Source of the DNA: Haematococcus lacustris
Lineage: Eukaryota; Chlorophyta; Chlorophyceae; Chlamydomonadales; Haematococcaceae
Reading direction: 5' to 3'
DNA length: 64,000 bases
NCBI GenBank assembly: GCA_030144725.1
Contig: JASKMD010000012.1
Location: forward strand, 5,381,278-5,445,277
In this document: positions 45,993 through 57,526 of the stretch, one piece after another
Numbering within the stretch: position 1 is the first letter of the stretch
How the letters are laid out: each line of letters starts with the position of its first letter
The notes under the pieces: generated by a model
Database searches by the model: none
Told to the model about the DNA's origin: nothing
What the model saw: only the letters and a program-made list of their open reading frames with translations
Translations under genes and position numbers: made by a program

Positions 45993-47128
45993 GATGCCTC
46001 CGAGGAAGCGCCCCAGTAGCGCCGGTGGAAGCTAACCAAGGGCCAGGTCAAGCATGGCAGTGGCCTGAACAATGTCCGCTGTGCCACTGAGCGGTGGCTG
46101 GCTCCGATCCAGCCCCACCTCCAGCACCTGGCAGCAGCAAGATCAGCTGGCACTTCCCTGGAGGCCAACCTGAAGCACATCACCGTCACCCTGGCCACCT
46201 GGGACGCGGTGTAGGAGGTGTACCTGGACCCCAAGTGGGCACAGCAGCGGCTGAGGCTGTAAGGAGCCCAGGACCGGGCGCTGGAGCAGTTCTTCAAGCA
46301 GGTGAGGGTGGGTGGGAGAGAGGGAGGGTCAGGGACTGACTAACCTTGTGCCACCATGTCAGCCACCATGTGCGTGCCTTGTGTGCATGCCCGCAGTTGG
46401 AGGAGGAGATGGCAGAGGTGGCCATGAAGCGCCATGGGCGTGCCAAGCAGCTGGTGGTGTTCTTTGGAGCAGCTAGCATTGGCACCCGGGGAGGCTGGGG
46501 TGCTGATGCGGTGTTGCGGGCCTGCTGCAAGGTGGTGTGCAGGCCCAGGGGCACAGACCAGCGGCGGGGCAGGGTGGTGCTTGTGGATGAGCACCGCACC
46601 ACCCGGGTCAGCTCAGCAGTGAATGGCCAGCAGCCCTGTGAGAGCCGGCTGAGCAAGCGCCTGCGCCTGCGCCTGCTGCGCCCAGCCTGGAGCCAGCAGC
46701 GTGACCAGCCAGTGCGGGGCATGATGTGGTGCCTGGTAGTGGCCCCCCGTAAGCCCCCACAGCCCCCTCGCAGCAGCCAGGCAGCGACACAGGCAGCAGC
46801 CTCAGAGCCTGGGCCCAGCACTCCCCTGCCAGCCAAGCGCAGCAAGCGCACCAAGGCTGAGCCAGAGGCAGCTGAGCCCACAAAGGGCAAGGGCAAGGCT
46901 GCCAAGGCAAAGCCAGCACCACAGCCAGGCAGGTGGCTGGATTGGGACTGCGATGCAGCATTGAACTTGCAGCGCATTGGGGAGAGCAGGTGGCGGCTGC
47001 TGGAGCTGTGCTACTGGCCAGACCAGGGAGCGCTGCCAGCCAAGGGCAAGGAGTACCCTGGCCTGGGGTACAAGCGAGTGCGAGACAAGCCACCGCGAGA
47101 CAAGGCCAAGCCCGCTGTGGCACAGTAG
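45993..47128 (+). pseudogene. Fanzor/TnpB-like nuclease gene, copy F (subfamily 2), broken
   Basis: It starts MPPRKRPSSAGG (basic, NLS-like), then the frame shifts to WKLTKGQVKHGSGLNNVRC, ERWLAPIQPHLQHLAAA and EANLKHITVTLATWDAV, followed by an in-frame TAG, EVYLDPKWAQQRLRL, an in-frame TAA, and GAQDRALEQFFKQ. An intron (46302-46396, GT-AG) follows. The second exon is open to 47128: [53 protein letters not shown] (second RuvC motif intact), [18 protein letters not shown], a Lys/Ala-rich linker, GRWLDWDCDAALNLQRIGES (RD-x-NAA changed to WD-x-DAA, Asp kept), RLLELCYW and GKEYPGLGYKR. No first RuvC motif is seen, so the gene is internally shortened. Family call rests on motif pattern, not on a search. 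Confidence 0.75.
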
Positions 47129-47705
47129 TGCTGTGCCCCCCATTAGAGCTGTCATCAGCTTACAATTAGTGCATGTTTGTCATGCCAACTCTACATCATA
47201 GCCCTCGTGGTCAGGCAATAATGTAGGTGGTAGGCGACCATGACCATGTGTATGCCATGTCTATGTCATGAGCGTGCCATGCGCATGGGAACACTCCACA
47301 CAGACAAATACACCGTTTTGTAGTGGTCCACAATTAGTGTTCGACTGCGATGAAGGCTCAAGGTTGAGGGCCAAGGTGCTGAAACTGACACAGCACATGA
47401 AAACAGTGTATAAGCCAGAGAGGCAACAAAGCCAGTGATACGTACGTATTCGTGTCCGTGAACAGTATGCGTCAGTGTGAAGTGTGTAGTGTGTGTATGT
47501 AGTAATGTGTGAGTGTAGTAATGTGTGGTGTGAGCCATGATCAGAATGTGTAAATGTAAGCCAGTGAGGGCAGCTTGTCGAGCCTTCGACAACACGTGCG
47601 TTGCTTTAGGGTGGTGAGGGAAGGTGGCGTGGTCTCCTAGTGATGTGAATGCTGGTGTGGAATGGCATGGCATGGCAGGATGTGAGCAGGCGTGGCACAG
47701 CTGCC

Positions 47706-48149
47706 AGGCTGAACAGCAGGCACCAGTCAGAGGCTGAACAGCAGAGGCTGAACAGCAGAGGCTGAACAGCAGAGGCTGAACAGCAGGCACCAGTCAGAGG
47801 CTGAACAGCAGAGGCTGAACAACAGAGGCTGAACAGGAGGCACCAGTCAGAGGCTGACCAGCAGGCACCAGTCAGAGGCTGAACAGCAGAGGCTGACCAG
47901 CAGGCACCAGTCAGAGGCTGAACAGCAGAGGCTGAACAGCAGGCACCAGTCAGAGGCTGAACAGCAGAGGCTGAACAGCAGGCACCAGTCAGAGGCTGAA
48001 CAGCAGAGGCTGAACAACAGAGGCTGAACAGGAGGCACCAGTCAGAGGCTGACCAGCAGGCACCAGTCAGAGGCTGAACAGCAGAGGCTGACCAGCAGGC
48101 ACCAGTCAGAGGCTGAACAGCAGAGGCTGAACAGCAGGCACCAGTCAGA
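47706..48149. repeat. Minisatellite, long allele in unit 2
   Basis: About 440 bases of gctgaacagcaga and ggcaccagtcaga units with a higher-order period, against about 65 bases at the matching place in unit 1. Confidence 0.9.
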
Positions 48150-50281
48150 GGTGGCGCACCCTGATTATGCAACCCTTGGGTCCTGGCTGGAACCATACTC
48201 TGAGCTTGCACATGCGTCCATCACACTTAGCTCGCTGTCTCACACCTTTGCAGCCAGGCGCTCACACTCCACCGCCAGGGGCTGGGCTGCGTCTAGGAAA
48301 GCTGATGGTCCCCCTAGTGCTGCTGCAGCCGCGGTCACTGCAGCCACCAGGCCGTCAATGCTGTCCAGCTCACGCAGCACCTCTGCCTGGGCGGAGGCAA
48401 GCTGACTTAACTGCAGCAGCACACCATGAGGGTGCCACGAGCTGCTCCATTCCCGGACTGCTTTGTTGCTTCTGCTTCCTTAACCATGCTGGCTACTTTG
48501 ATCTCGTAGACCTTGACACTGGTGATGATGATGACAACGACGATGATGACGATGATGATGATGATGATGATGGCAGCTGCCACTGAGGCATATCAGCATT
48601 CCAATCAGCATTCCAACAACAAATTGCTCAATAGGCAGCTGGTGATGTTTGCACCCGCGCTGACGTTACAAAGGCTGCAGCCAGGCCAAGTTGTGTCATG
48701 ATCATGTTGATGACTGTGCAGGCGTGTCAAGAGCACCCGCACCTTAAGAGCTTCAGCAGAGTGCAGCTGCTCCATGAGCTCCCTTAACAGCGTCTGAACG
48801 TCCAGCTCTATGGCTGCCCGGGCTGCACACACCTCTGCTGCTCGGGTGCCCAGCCGAGCATGCTGTGATCAAGCACATGTGCCAATACACCACAGGCAAA
48901 GCTTGTCCAAACATACTCAGCGCATGTGCTAGGGTGGGTGGCTCTGCATGCGACTGTACTATTATCAACCATTGCGGGATTATTCATAGTGACGCTGGTT
49001 GACCACCACCACGGGGTATGCTGCTGCTGCTGCTGGCACAGGGATGCCGCCAGTGGTGAGGGACACCTATGTCTCTGCGGCTCTCACTCACATGATGCAC
49101 CAACTTGCTGCGCCGGGGCAGCAGGCCTTCATTGACTGCTGCTTGCAGGTGGTTCGCTTTGAGCGCACATGCATCAGTGATGTGCATGATGACATGGCCA
49201 GCAGGTTGCAGCTCTTGCAGCGCTACAGTGTCCATCGCGTGGATGGCCTGCCCAGTTGTGGTGTCATACAAGCAGGCTGCGCTGCTGGGAAAGTCTCTGC
49301 AAGGCTGCACACTGATTGGCGGCAGCGCTGGTATGGGCGCATGAGGGCAAGCTGCGCAGCTGCTACTGCACTGTGGCTGTGAGTTGCACGGACGTTGATG
49401 CAATAGCGGGGGCGGCTGCATGATGTCCACGGGGCAGCGACAGGTTGGCTGGCATAGGGTCGGTGGCTGAGTACAGCAGTCGACAGCTGTAGTATGACTC
49501 CCCAGCTGTACTCCAGCGCCTCTGCTAGAGCATAGCTGCTGCGCATGGAATGCTGGCTCAAGCAGGGGCTGGCCATCGAACCCTGGACACTCTATCAGGC
49601 TGGTGAACCCGGGGTGGCCTGCAGTGCTACGAAGATGTTTTTCTCAGTTGGCCTGCCTAACACTAACAGAGGTACCAGGAGCACGTGTCAGTCTGGGCCA
49701 CTCACTCTGAAGTGGGTTAAAGTGGTGCCGCCTACGCGCGCGCCTTGGCTCGCGTGCAACCATGCGTTCCTCGCCTGACGAGCTGTCGCTACTTTGATGT
49801 TTTCCCATCCGTACAAGCTGCTTAGTTAGGTTTATGGGTTGATGAAAATGACACCGGCCTAGCACGCTTAGTATTGCCTTGGTTGGCGTGAAATAGTTTT
49901 CACATGTTCGGTCGGTCAGTCAACGGTCGCTGCGACCAGCGGGGCTGTCTTGGACACTTTGTCTTGGACAAAGGCAGAATTTGGACTGCCGTTGAGTTCA
50001 CTTTAGCCTTGCCGGTCTACTGTTCTAATTCCATCATTGGCAGACTGCACCGCCTTTGGTATGAGGTGAGGCTGAGAAGCAGCTGCCAGTAGCTAAGCAT
50101 TAGCCAACTTGACCTCACCATCCAGGCACTTGCCTATGTGGCAGCTAGGTTAATGACAGCAGCACCATTGGCTACAAGGGTGTTCCAGTCAGCCACAATC
50201 TGAAGGCGGCGTTGAGGTAATGCCTGAGGCCTTCAGGTGACAGGGTTAAAGATAGGGTCAAGGTGAGGGATTGGTACTGTT

Positions 50282-51434
50282 CCAGATGTCTTCCACTCAA
50301 CCCATCGATGAAGAGGGTATCAATTGCTCAGGCATCGCATACAGGAGATGTGCTGAGCAGAGCACTAGTCAGGACAACAAAACTCATTCAACAAGGAACA
50401 ACATGTTGGACTGCGGGTAATCTCACTCAGCTACTACAAACACGTTGTAGCATCCTCGGTCGCACCCTTGATGACTACCAACCCCACACCGGTGGCACTC
50501 TTCCTGGGGCTAATCCCCTTTGACAATGGGCACCTCATCAAAACTGACAGCTTAATGCTTTGTAAGGCTCACAGCCTGCTCAAACTATTAGGGCCTACGC
50601 ATTGTTGCGGGCCCGGCCATCAATGCCTCGCCGGTACTCTGCAGCCCGGTGCAGCCTCTGCCTGATCTTAGGCAGCCGGTCATTGACCCGCTTGTAGCCC
50701 TGCTGGTACTCCTTACCAATGGGGGGCAGAGTTTTCAAGCCCTCATAGCTGCACAGCTCCAGGGGGCGCTGCATGCTCTCACCAATGCGCTGGAAGTTGA
50801 GGCAGGCGTTGGTGTCCCGGTCCAGCCACCTGCCCCATGAGGGAGCCCGGGGTCGTGGCACTGGGCCAGGTGGGGCCTGGGCAGGGGGCTGGTCCTGAGC
50901 TGGTGGGGGTGGCTCCTGGGCTGGGGGAGGGGCAGGGGGGTCCTGGGCAGGGGCAGGGGGGTCCTGGGCAGGTGGGTGCTGAGCTGGGGGAGGGGGGTCC
51001 GGGGCAGGCGGGTGCTGAGGTGGGGCAGGGGGAGGGGGGTAGGGCGGCACTTCACGGCACCACTTCAGGCCCCGCACATCCTTAAAATGCCGCAGGCTCC
51101 AGGCTGGGCGCAACAGCCGCTGGTTGACCTGGCCTGCAGGGGGTACGCAGTCTTCAGGCCTAGGCCGGTCATCTGGCAGGTGCAGCTCACACGGCTGGCG
51201 GGCATGCACAGACGAGCTGACACGGCTGGTGCTGGACTCATCCACAATTACCAACCTGTCAGGCCGGGGATCTGTGCTGGGCCTACTGGGCTGCTCCACC
51301 ACCTTGCGAAACCCATCCCGCACCGCCTTGGCTTTCCACCCACCCTGGCTGAAGTTGCCCGCTCCCAGGAACACCGCCTCTCCCCTCTCCTGGTGGTAGT
51401 GCTGGCGTGACACCCACTTCCTCCCATTCACCAC
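50282..51434 (-). pseudogene. Fanzor/TnpB-like gene fragment, copy D (subfamily 1)
   Basis: Duplicate of copy C in tandem unit 2. Its 279-codon frame (51434-50595) is residue-for-residue the same as copy C in the translation, with VIVDESSTSRVSS and RWLDRDTNACLNF. The missing N-terminus is missing here too, so the truncation predates the duplication. Confidence 0.75.
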
Positions 51435-52161
51435 CTGCAGGTCAGGTCAGGTCCGGTCAGGTCAGGTCAGTGGCCGTGCGGGGTGGTGCATCAGGTCGCC
51501 ATCCAACCAGAGTGCCGGCAACCGGAAAGAGGTGGAAGTGATATCCATTACACAATGTATCATTACTAGGGCTCATAGCTAGGGCCCTAGGGCTCTTTTA
51601 AGATGCTTGACGCCTCCCCTGGGGTAGGATGCCAGAGGAGGCTCCCATGGGTGAGCACTAGTCACACATCTAGGCAGGCCAGGCCAGGAGTGGGTGTATG
51701 TGACCGACAAGGCCCTGGCGCGCAAGTGGCAACGCAAGTGGCGGGGATAGCCAGCTACAGCTAGTCAATCCCAACATACAGAATTGAACCCCTGACAGAG
51801 GGGATGTGTGTGAGCATGAGTTGTAGGAGCTTGAGCTAACCATGAAGGCACACACACACACACCAGATGGGCGGGGCTGAAATGCGCACGAGGGCACGCT
51901 AGCAGTAGCATCTACAGTGATATGCTCGCAATCTATGTTTGATTGCAGCTTATGCTGTAACTCGGGTTAGCAAGAGGGCTGTAGGGTCCAAAAGAAATCA
52001 AGCGGTGACCAAGCAAGGCACTCATGTCCACTGTAGTGGCAGGGTGGGTAATATGCAGTGGCAGGGTGGGGAGTTTGCACCATGGGCATGATCATGGGAA
52101 ACATGCATATTGACTACCTTAGAATTCCAGATGTAGTGGAGGTCAAGCAGCGAGAAAAAGC
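51435..52161. other. Spacer between Fanzor copy D and tRNA-Sec copy 2
   Basis: Same content as 44420-45146 in unit 1. Confidence 0.4.
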
Positions 52162-52248
52162 CGCCACGGAGGGAGAATTGAACTCCTGGGACGTCAGTCC
52201 CCCACAGATTTGAAATCTGCGCGCTGAACCATCAGCGGTCACCATGGC
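52162..52248 (-). tRNA. tRNA-Sec (anticodon TCA), copy 2
   Basis: Identical in sequence to copy 1 over the full 87 nt, including the six-pair D-stem, TTTCAAA anticodon loop, long variable arm and downstream T-run. It was duplicated with the 7-kb unit. Flanks are also duplicated, so any upstream promoter elements are retained. Confidence 0.93.
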
Positions 52249-52310
52249 ATTACCTTTCGTCACTCCGGGTCGTCAGGTGGAAAAGTACGTCTAGCTGAGT
52301 ACTTAGAGAT

Positions 52311-52895
52311 GACAAATGAGCTTCCAACACAATAGATAAGCGCATGAAAACAATGGGGAACACTGTAAATTACAATATCCGTTACAGCAACCTTAGCGAT
52401 CTTAGCGACAGAAGGGGAGTGGATGGGGTCGTTGACAGATGTGGTGATGGTGAAAGCAGCGCTGAGTAAGAGATGGGACTGTGACTCAGAGTGTGAGCTT
52501 AGCATGCAACATGCAACAAGCGTGCCAAGGGTGATCGCCTGTGTTTTGTCACAGTCACGCCCACAAAACTCATAACGGCCAGTCACGAATGAATAGGTAG
52601 GATGGTCACGTTCACAGTTTCGCGAGGCCAAGAAAACGATTCTGAGTTGCCAGAACCGACAATAACCACTTGGTCACATTGTCATATGCTATGCAACATT
52701 TATTCAACAACGAGATACCTACAAGTAACAAACTTCATGGCTGCAACACTCAAGTACAGAACGTAGTGTATGCTTAACGCATGTTCTTTCCATTCCACAG
52801 CCTTCACCCCAACACTATACCAGCAACTTGTAGCGGTGGCTGACTACGGTTTGGAATCAACCTTCCGACATACTTACTGCCAGTGTCACCACGCA
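52311..52895. other. Intergenic, 3' flank of the dihydropyrimidine dehydrogenase gene
   Basis: AT-richer unique sequence beyond the duplication. It carries gcgaggccaagaaaacgattc (about 52622), similar to 32383. No gene recognised. Confidence 0.45.
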
Positions 52896-54890
52896 TCAAT
52901 TGGCCACCATAGCCTCTGCGTTTGCCACGAACTGATCCCCGGTCCACTCGCTGTCGTTCTTCAGCCCCACCGCCGCTGCCTGCTTCTTAGCTGCAACCGC
53001 GGCACGCTGCTTAGCCACCAGCTCAGTGTGCGTGGTGAAGTATGGAAGGGCAGCGCCCTTGAACTCAGAAATGCTCTGGAAGCCATGCTTGTTCATGAAT
53101 TGCTGCACAAGCAAGACCATGCAAGAGGAGGGCCAGAGGGAGGATCGCACTAATCTCAACACACAAGTCTTATCAGGCTGCACCAAGCAATTGGCTTACA
53201 CCCATCTACACAGCTGATCACAAAAGCCCATGTGATGCGCATGCTTGAGGCTAGCATTCAAGGACGAGCTTGAGCAGGCATGCCTATGTGTTACCAACCC
53301 TAGTGTGATAGCTAAGTAATTCCCCTCCAACCCTTGTATTAGGCGGCAGCAGTCGAACCTAAGCTCGAGCACCACCAAGCAGCTGCACCACCCTGCACAA
53401 AGCGACTTCCAATCTCTATGCCCCAAGACACAGCCTGGACCCACTGAAGCCCTCCTCTGCCCTCCACCCCAGCCCCCTTAAAGCCCCACTCTAAACACCC
53501 CCTCTGCCCTCCACTCCAGCACCCCACCCCTTCACCTGCAAGCCTCCACACAAGTTCTTCACCATGGGGTAGCCGTGAATCATGACCCCCGTGCACACCT
53601 GCAGCAGTCCCGCCAGTGCCATTGCTTTGGTAGCAGGCCACCGCTCAGCAACCAATACCAGGACACAGGTGCAGAGGGCACAGCATCCGCCCGAGGTCTT
53701 CTGCTATGTCATTGGGGGAGGGGGAGGGAGGGCGGAGGTGGAGGGGGAGGTGGAGGGGCAGGGGAGGGGGTCACCAGCACTTGCCACCACCTTCCCAACC
53801 GCCCTCCGTCCCTCACCTGCACCGTGTCGGAGCCCAACAAGATGAACTCAGCAGCATCACCTCCTGTTTCCACTCCACCGATGCCGCTGAGGCTGCGGCC
53901 TTGGCCTGGGTACTGGGTCTGGATCATGCGCGCTATGGACATGACCTTGGCCAGGGCAATGGGCTTCACTGCCTGCAGGCCAGGGCAGCTCGGTTGGGAC
54001 AGGTAGGCAGTGGCAACCATGGGTATGACCAAGGTGGTGGACACAGCTTGCCCGCGTCACATCAGCCTGGCCTGACGCATTGCCCCTTGCCAGGGCACCA
54101 GCAGAGACAGGACAGCTAGCTGTGCAGCAGGTTGAGTGTGATGAAGCAGGCACGTCAGCGTAGCACTGCCACCCGGCCTTACTGCCCACCTGTGGTCAAT
54201 GCCAGCTGTGATAACTACATGATGTCACACTCACTCATACACAGTGTGCTATGCGAAAGGCATTGACTGTTCATGGTGTTTGTATACGATTGTTGTGAAG
54301 CACGCCCCCCCCCGCCCCTGCCCCCTTGCTGACAACTCCTTGCCACTGACATCACAATGTAGCCTGGCTAACCCAGTGCCACCGTGCGAGCATGTATTCA
54401 TGCATGCATGGGGCCTGCCTAGTCACACCTCACCTTGTAAGAGTAACCACCGGGAGTGGAATAGCCCTCCACAGCAGGCTCTGGCCGAAGTGTGTCCAGG
54501 TTCACACCCATCACACTTTGGATGGTGTTGACTGCGGCAGTGGACACATCACGCATGACAGAACATGCGGACATGCCCATGCTGACAGGTGCATGCATTT
54601 AGGAGCACACAAGAGCACCATGTCACGCCTCAGGCATTCCCTCAGGCATCAGGCATTTCAGAGCTTGCAGCTACGCTTTGTACTTTGCCATGCAGTAATG
54701 GACACATGGCACAGCAGGAGAGTACATGCTGGCGCAGCATGCACTAGGGACATGGAGGCCATGTATAAGGGAAGGCAGGGCCAGCCAAGCATAAGGGGCA
54801 GCCCCAGCCACCACAAGCATATGGGGTGAAATGGTTAGCTTCACTATGCTCAGTGCTGTGTGCAAGTGGTGCAGTAGTAGCAGCAGCAGC

Positions 54891-54923
<33 letters not shown>

Positions 54924-55106
54924 TCACTGGCGGCCACGCCCTCGCAGCCCTGGGCCAGCGCCGCCGCTGCTGGCTGCGTGATGTCTGTGATGTTGGGTGT
55001 CATCTTGGCCCACACGGGGCGGGTGGCTGCGGCGTTAATCCAGCCACACACCTCGCTCATCAAGTCACAGTCCTGGCCCATGGCCATGCCCATCTGCCCA
55101 CCATGT

Positions 55107-55143
<37 letters not shown>

Positions 55144-57526
55144 GGTTACCCACACATCTGGGGAGGGGGCTTATTCCAGAGTGATGCGCAGTCAACAGCA
55201 AAGCCTTTGTCTCCTGCTCTTCCTCCTACTTCTTCAACTGTAGCTACCCCATGCCAGGGTTGCTCTATGATCTCTCTCATGTAGGTGTGTGCATAAGCAG
55301 CTGCACTGGCTCAGAGCCACACAACCCAGCAGCAGTTGAGAGCAGCTGATGGGTGTGACTCACCTTACGTTCAGGCATCCCGTGGGGGCAGGAGAAGTTG
55401 AGCTCGAACGCATCCACACCCACCTCCTCGCACCTGACACGGCAGCCAGCTTTGGGTTAGGGTTACAGTGGGCTGACCCTAGCCCCTTATACCACCCCGG
55501 TCCAGGCAGTCCCCATCAGCAGAAGGAGCAGGAGCAGGGTATCGAGGGTGGTGAATGGGTTAGGGTTGTCCCTCAACACAAACCTCTCATAACCCATCCC
55601 ATTATCCACTACCATTACCCATACCCATTACCCATTACCCATTACCCATCACCCATTACCAGGGTAAACCAAACACCCTAAGGCCTTAGGAAATGCCAGG
55701 GCAGAGCCTGAAAAGTAAAAGGCTTGCAAGTCAGTTGCAACAATGGCATGTGATGAATGGGTGCTGGTGTTGGTGCTGCTGTCATTGACCCCATGCATCT
55801 CCTGCTGCTGCTGCTGTGGCGGCGGTGGCGGCGGACGCCCGCCCCACCTGCCGATGATTTCCTCCCATGCACCCTTGTTGTACTCCTCCATGATGCTGGC
55901 AATCAGGACCCTATCAGGGAACTCCTGCTTCAGGCGCTGCATCTCTGCGGTCAAACCAGGTCACACCATGTCACACCATGTCACACCATGTCACACCATG
56001 GGGGAAGCCCAGCCTGGCAGCATAATCAGGACGGAGCTCGCATGCAGCATGGAAGGGATGGGATGAGGGCCTTCACAAACCTTGGTGTTGTGGCACTATG
56101 GGTGCAGCTAACGTACTGCTAGTGCAAGTATCGCCCAGCCACAGCATGCTGCATGTCTTGGCTGCTGCCTTCCCTACTGCTACCTCCAACAGCACTGCTA
56201 CCACCATTACTGGGGTTGTTGCTGCCACTGCTGCTGCATTGAACTTGCGCAGTGGAATGCCCAGCGGGCTGTTCGCAGGCACCATAGGGTGCAATGCTCA
56301 TCCATGACCTTGTTCAGCAGCTGCTCAGCTAGTCAGCGCCTTACCTTGCAGCATGGTCTCAAAGGGTCTGTCAGAGATGAGCTCGAAGTTCTCCCACCTG
56401 CAGCCTTGCAGCAAGCAGACCATTTGCAGGCAGACTGCCAGGCATGCGGCAGGAGAGCAGGCAGGCAGGCAGGCAGGAAGCTGGCATGCCATTCCCTCAT
56501 AGGCACACAGGCCTACTAGGCACACAGGCCTACTAGGCACACAGGCCTACTAGGCACACAGGCCTACTAGGCACACAGGCCTACTAGGCACACAGGCCTA
56601 CTAGGCACACAGGCAGTAGTATGGAAATAACACCAAAGGTACAAACACACCCACGAGCATTGTTGCCATCCTGCCCTGTGCCAGTGCGCCATCATGGAAT
56701 GCTCCTGTGCAGCTCATGGGTCTCTCGGCACGGCACGGCACAGTGCTGTGCAAACCCTTGTTTATGGCACACACCCAAACACTTTGTTGTTGCTGTCGCG
56801 GAGCTTGGCATAGCGCGGGGTGACATTCACAACCTGCACCAGAGGCACGTTTCAGCATGCATGCAGTTACTATCCCGCATGGAGACCGTGCAAGCTGGGT
56901 GGCATACCTTCTTGCTATCAAGTGACAAGGTCTTGCAGATGACACCTCCCCAGCCTTCCTCAAACGCCTTCTTCATCACTTGGTCTGCGGGGCAGTGCTG
57001 AACACACTTGCATAGCAGCTTCCTCAACCATGCATCCACAGCAGCTGGCTCAATGTGACCGCCTCCATGCGCAGGAAACTTGCAGCGAACTCACAGTTGG
57101 TGCCAGGGGGCCCTGCATGCGCAGCATCGACATGTTGTGAATGCTACGGAAGAAAGACAGAACAACTACGCCCTTGTCGGCGGGCATGCATCAAGGAAGG
57201 AGGGCGGCATGGGTGTGCCCCCTTAGTGCCCTCCCACCAGTGCAGTGATTGCTAGTGAATGGGAGAAGTTAGTTGCCCAAGTCCCATCAGCGCTGAACCT
57301 AGTGCGGCACCCCCCACGTACCGCTTCCAATTACAAATGGGTTTGGCATACGCAGCCCGTTCACCTCAACACTGAGATCTGGGCCAGAGAGCACGCGCCC
57401 GTTCCGAAGCTCCACCGGTGCGTCCAACCCTGAAGCATGGACCCCGTTCCCTGCGGCCTGCACACGACTTCCGCGGCTGCAAGCCTCTGAACCCCGGACA
57501 CTTGGAGCAAGACGATGATTCAGCAT
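52896..57526 (-). CDS. PYD1: Dihydropyrimidine dehydrogenase (NADP+), plant type
   Basis: Twelve exons join in phase into 422 residues (Arabidopsis PYD1: 426): 57526-57322, 57112-57095, 56984-56908, 56833-56775, 56397-56345, 55944-55848, 55433-55364, 55093-54928, 54531-54434, 53972-53817, 53598-53536, 53102-52896. It catalyses the first, rate-limiting reduction of uracil and thymine in pyrimidine breakdown, in plastids of plants. The N-terminus is Arg/Ser-rich and transit-peptide-like. The FMN-binding barrel shows NPFVIGSGPPGTN, EGWGGVICKTLSLD, VNVTPRYAKLRD, FELNFSCPHGMPERK (active-site Cys region), WAKMTPNITDI, SGIGGVETGGDAAEF and VCTGVMIHGYP. The C-terminus is EWTGDQFVANAEAMVAN. No iron-sulfur or NADPH domains are present, as in other plant single-domain enzymes. 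Exon 2 is only 18 nt. Confidence 0.96.
56500..56612. repeat. 17-bp minisatellite in a PYD1 intron
   Basis: Six to seven near-perfect units of cacacaggcctactagg. Confidence 0.9.

Larger units (their letters stand above)
45759..47378 (+). mobile_element. Fanzor-bearing element inserted in unit 2, with 14-bp target-site duplication
   Basis: A 1620-base insertion flanked by gctgaaactgacac (45745-45758 and 47379-47392). Unit 1 has the uninterrupted site at 40711-40724, so the boundaries are known exactly. From left to right: gctgatggcgcag; tandem ccctttggaggta units (45829-45914); start codon region at 45993; a Fanzor-like gene with one intron; a 3' flank with catgccatgtctatg repeats; and the end ggttgagggccaaggt. 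No terminal inverted repeats are visible. Short derivatives with the same ends occur at 10199, 19131 and other places. The intron is still present, so this is not a copy of a spliced mRNA. Confidence 0.9.
45296..49807 (-). pseudogene. 3'-truncated duplicate of the coiled-coil gene
   Basis: The exons for LDVQTLLRELMEQLHSAEAL, LSQLASAQAEVLRELDSIDG and EVGVSAEDLPHPLRNW are intact (near 48740-48855, 48245-48410 and 45330-45433). The duplication boundary falls in the following intron, so the last two exons are missing and the transcript would run into unit 1. A Fanzor element and a long minisatellite also sit in its introns. A truncated transcript is possible but a full product is not. Confidence 0.7.
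45296..52310. repeat. Tandem segmental duplication, unit 2
   Basis: Same boundaries as unit 1. Constant offset of 7015 bases in the right part (for example tRNA-Sec 45147 to 52162). It is about 1980 bases longer because of the 1620-base element insertion with its target duplication and an expanded minisatellite. Confidence 0.95.

Noticed and set aside
45759..47378. Processed retrocopy of a nuclease mRNA
   Set aside because: The GT-AG intron at 46302-46396 is retained and no poly(A) tail is present.
47706..48149. Regular repeats as a CRISPR array
   Set aside because: The units are contiguous minisatellite repeats without unique spacers, in a nuclear intron.
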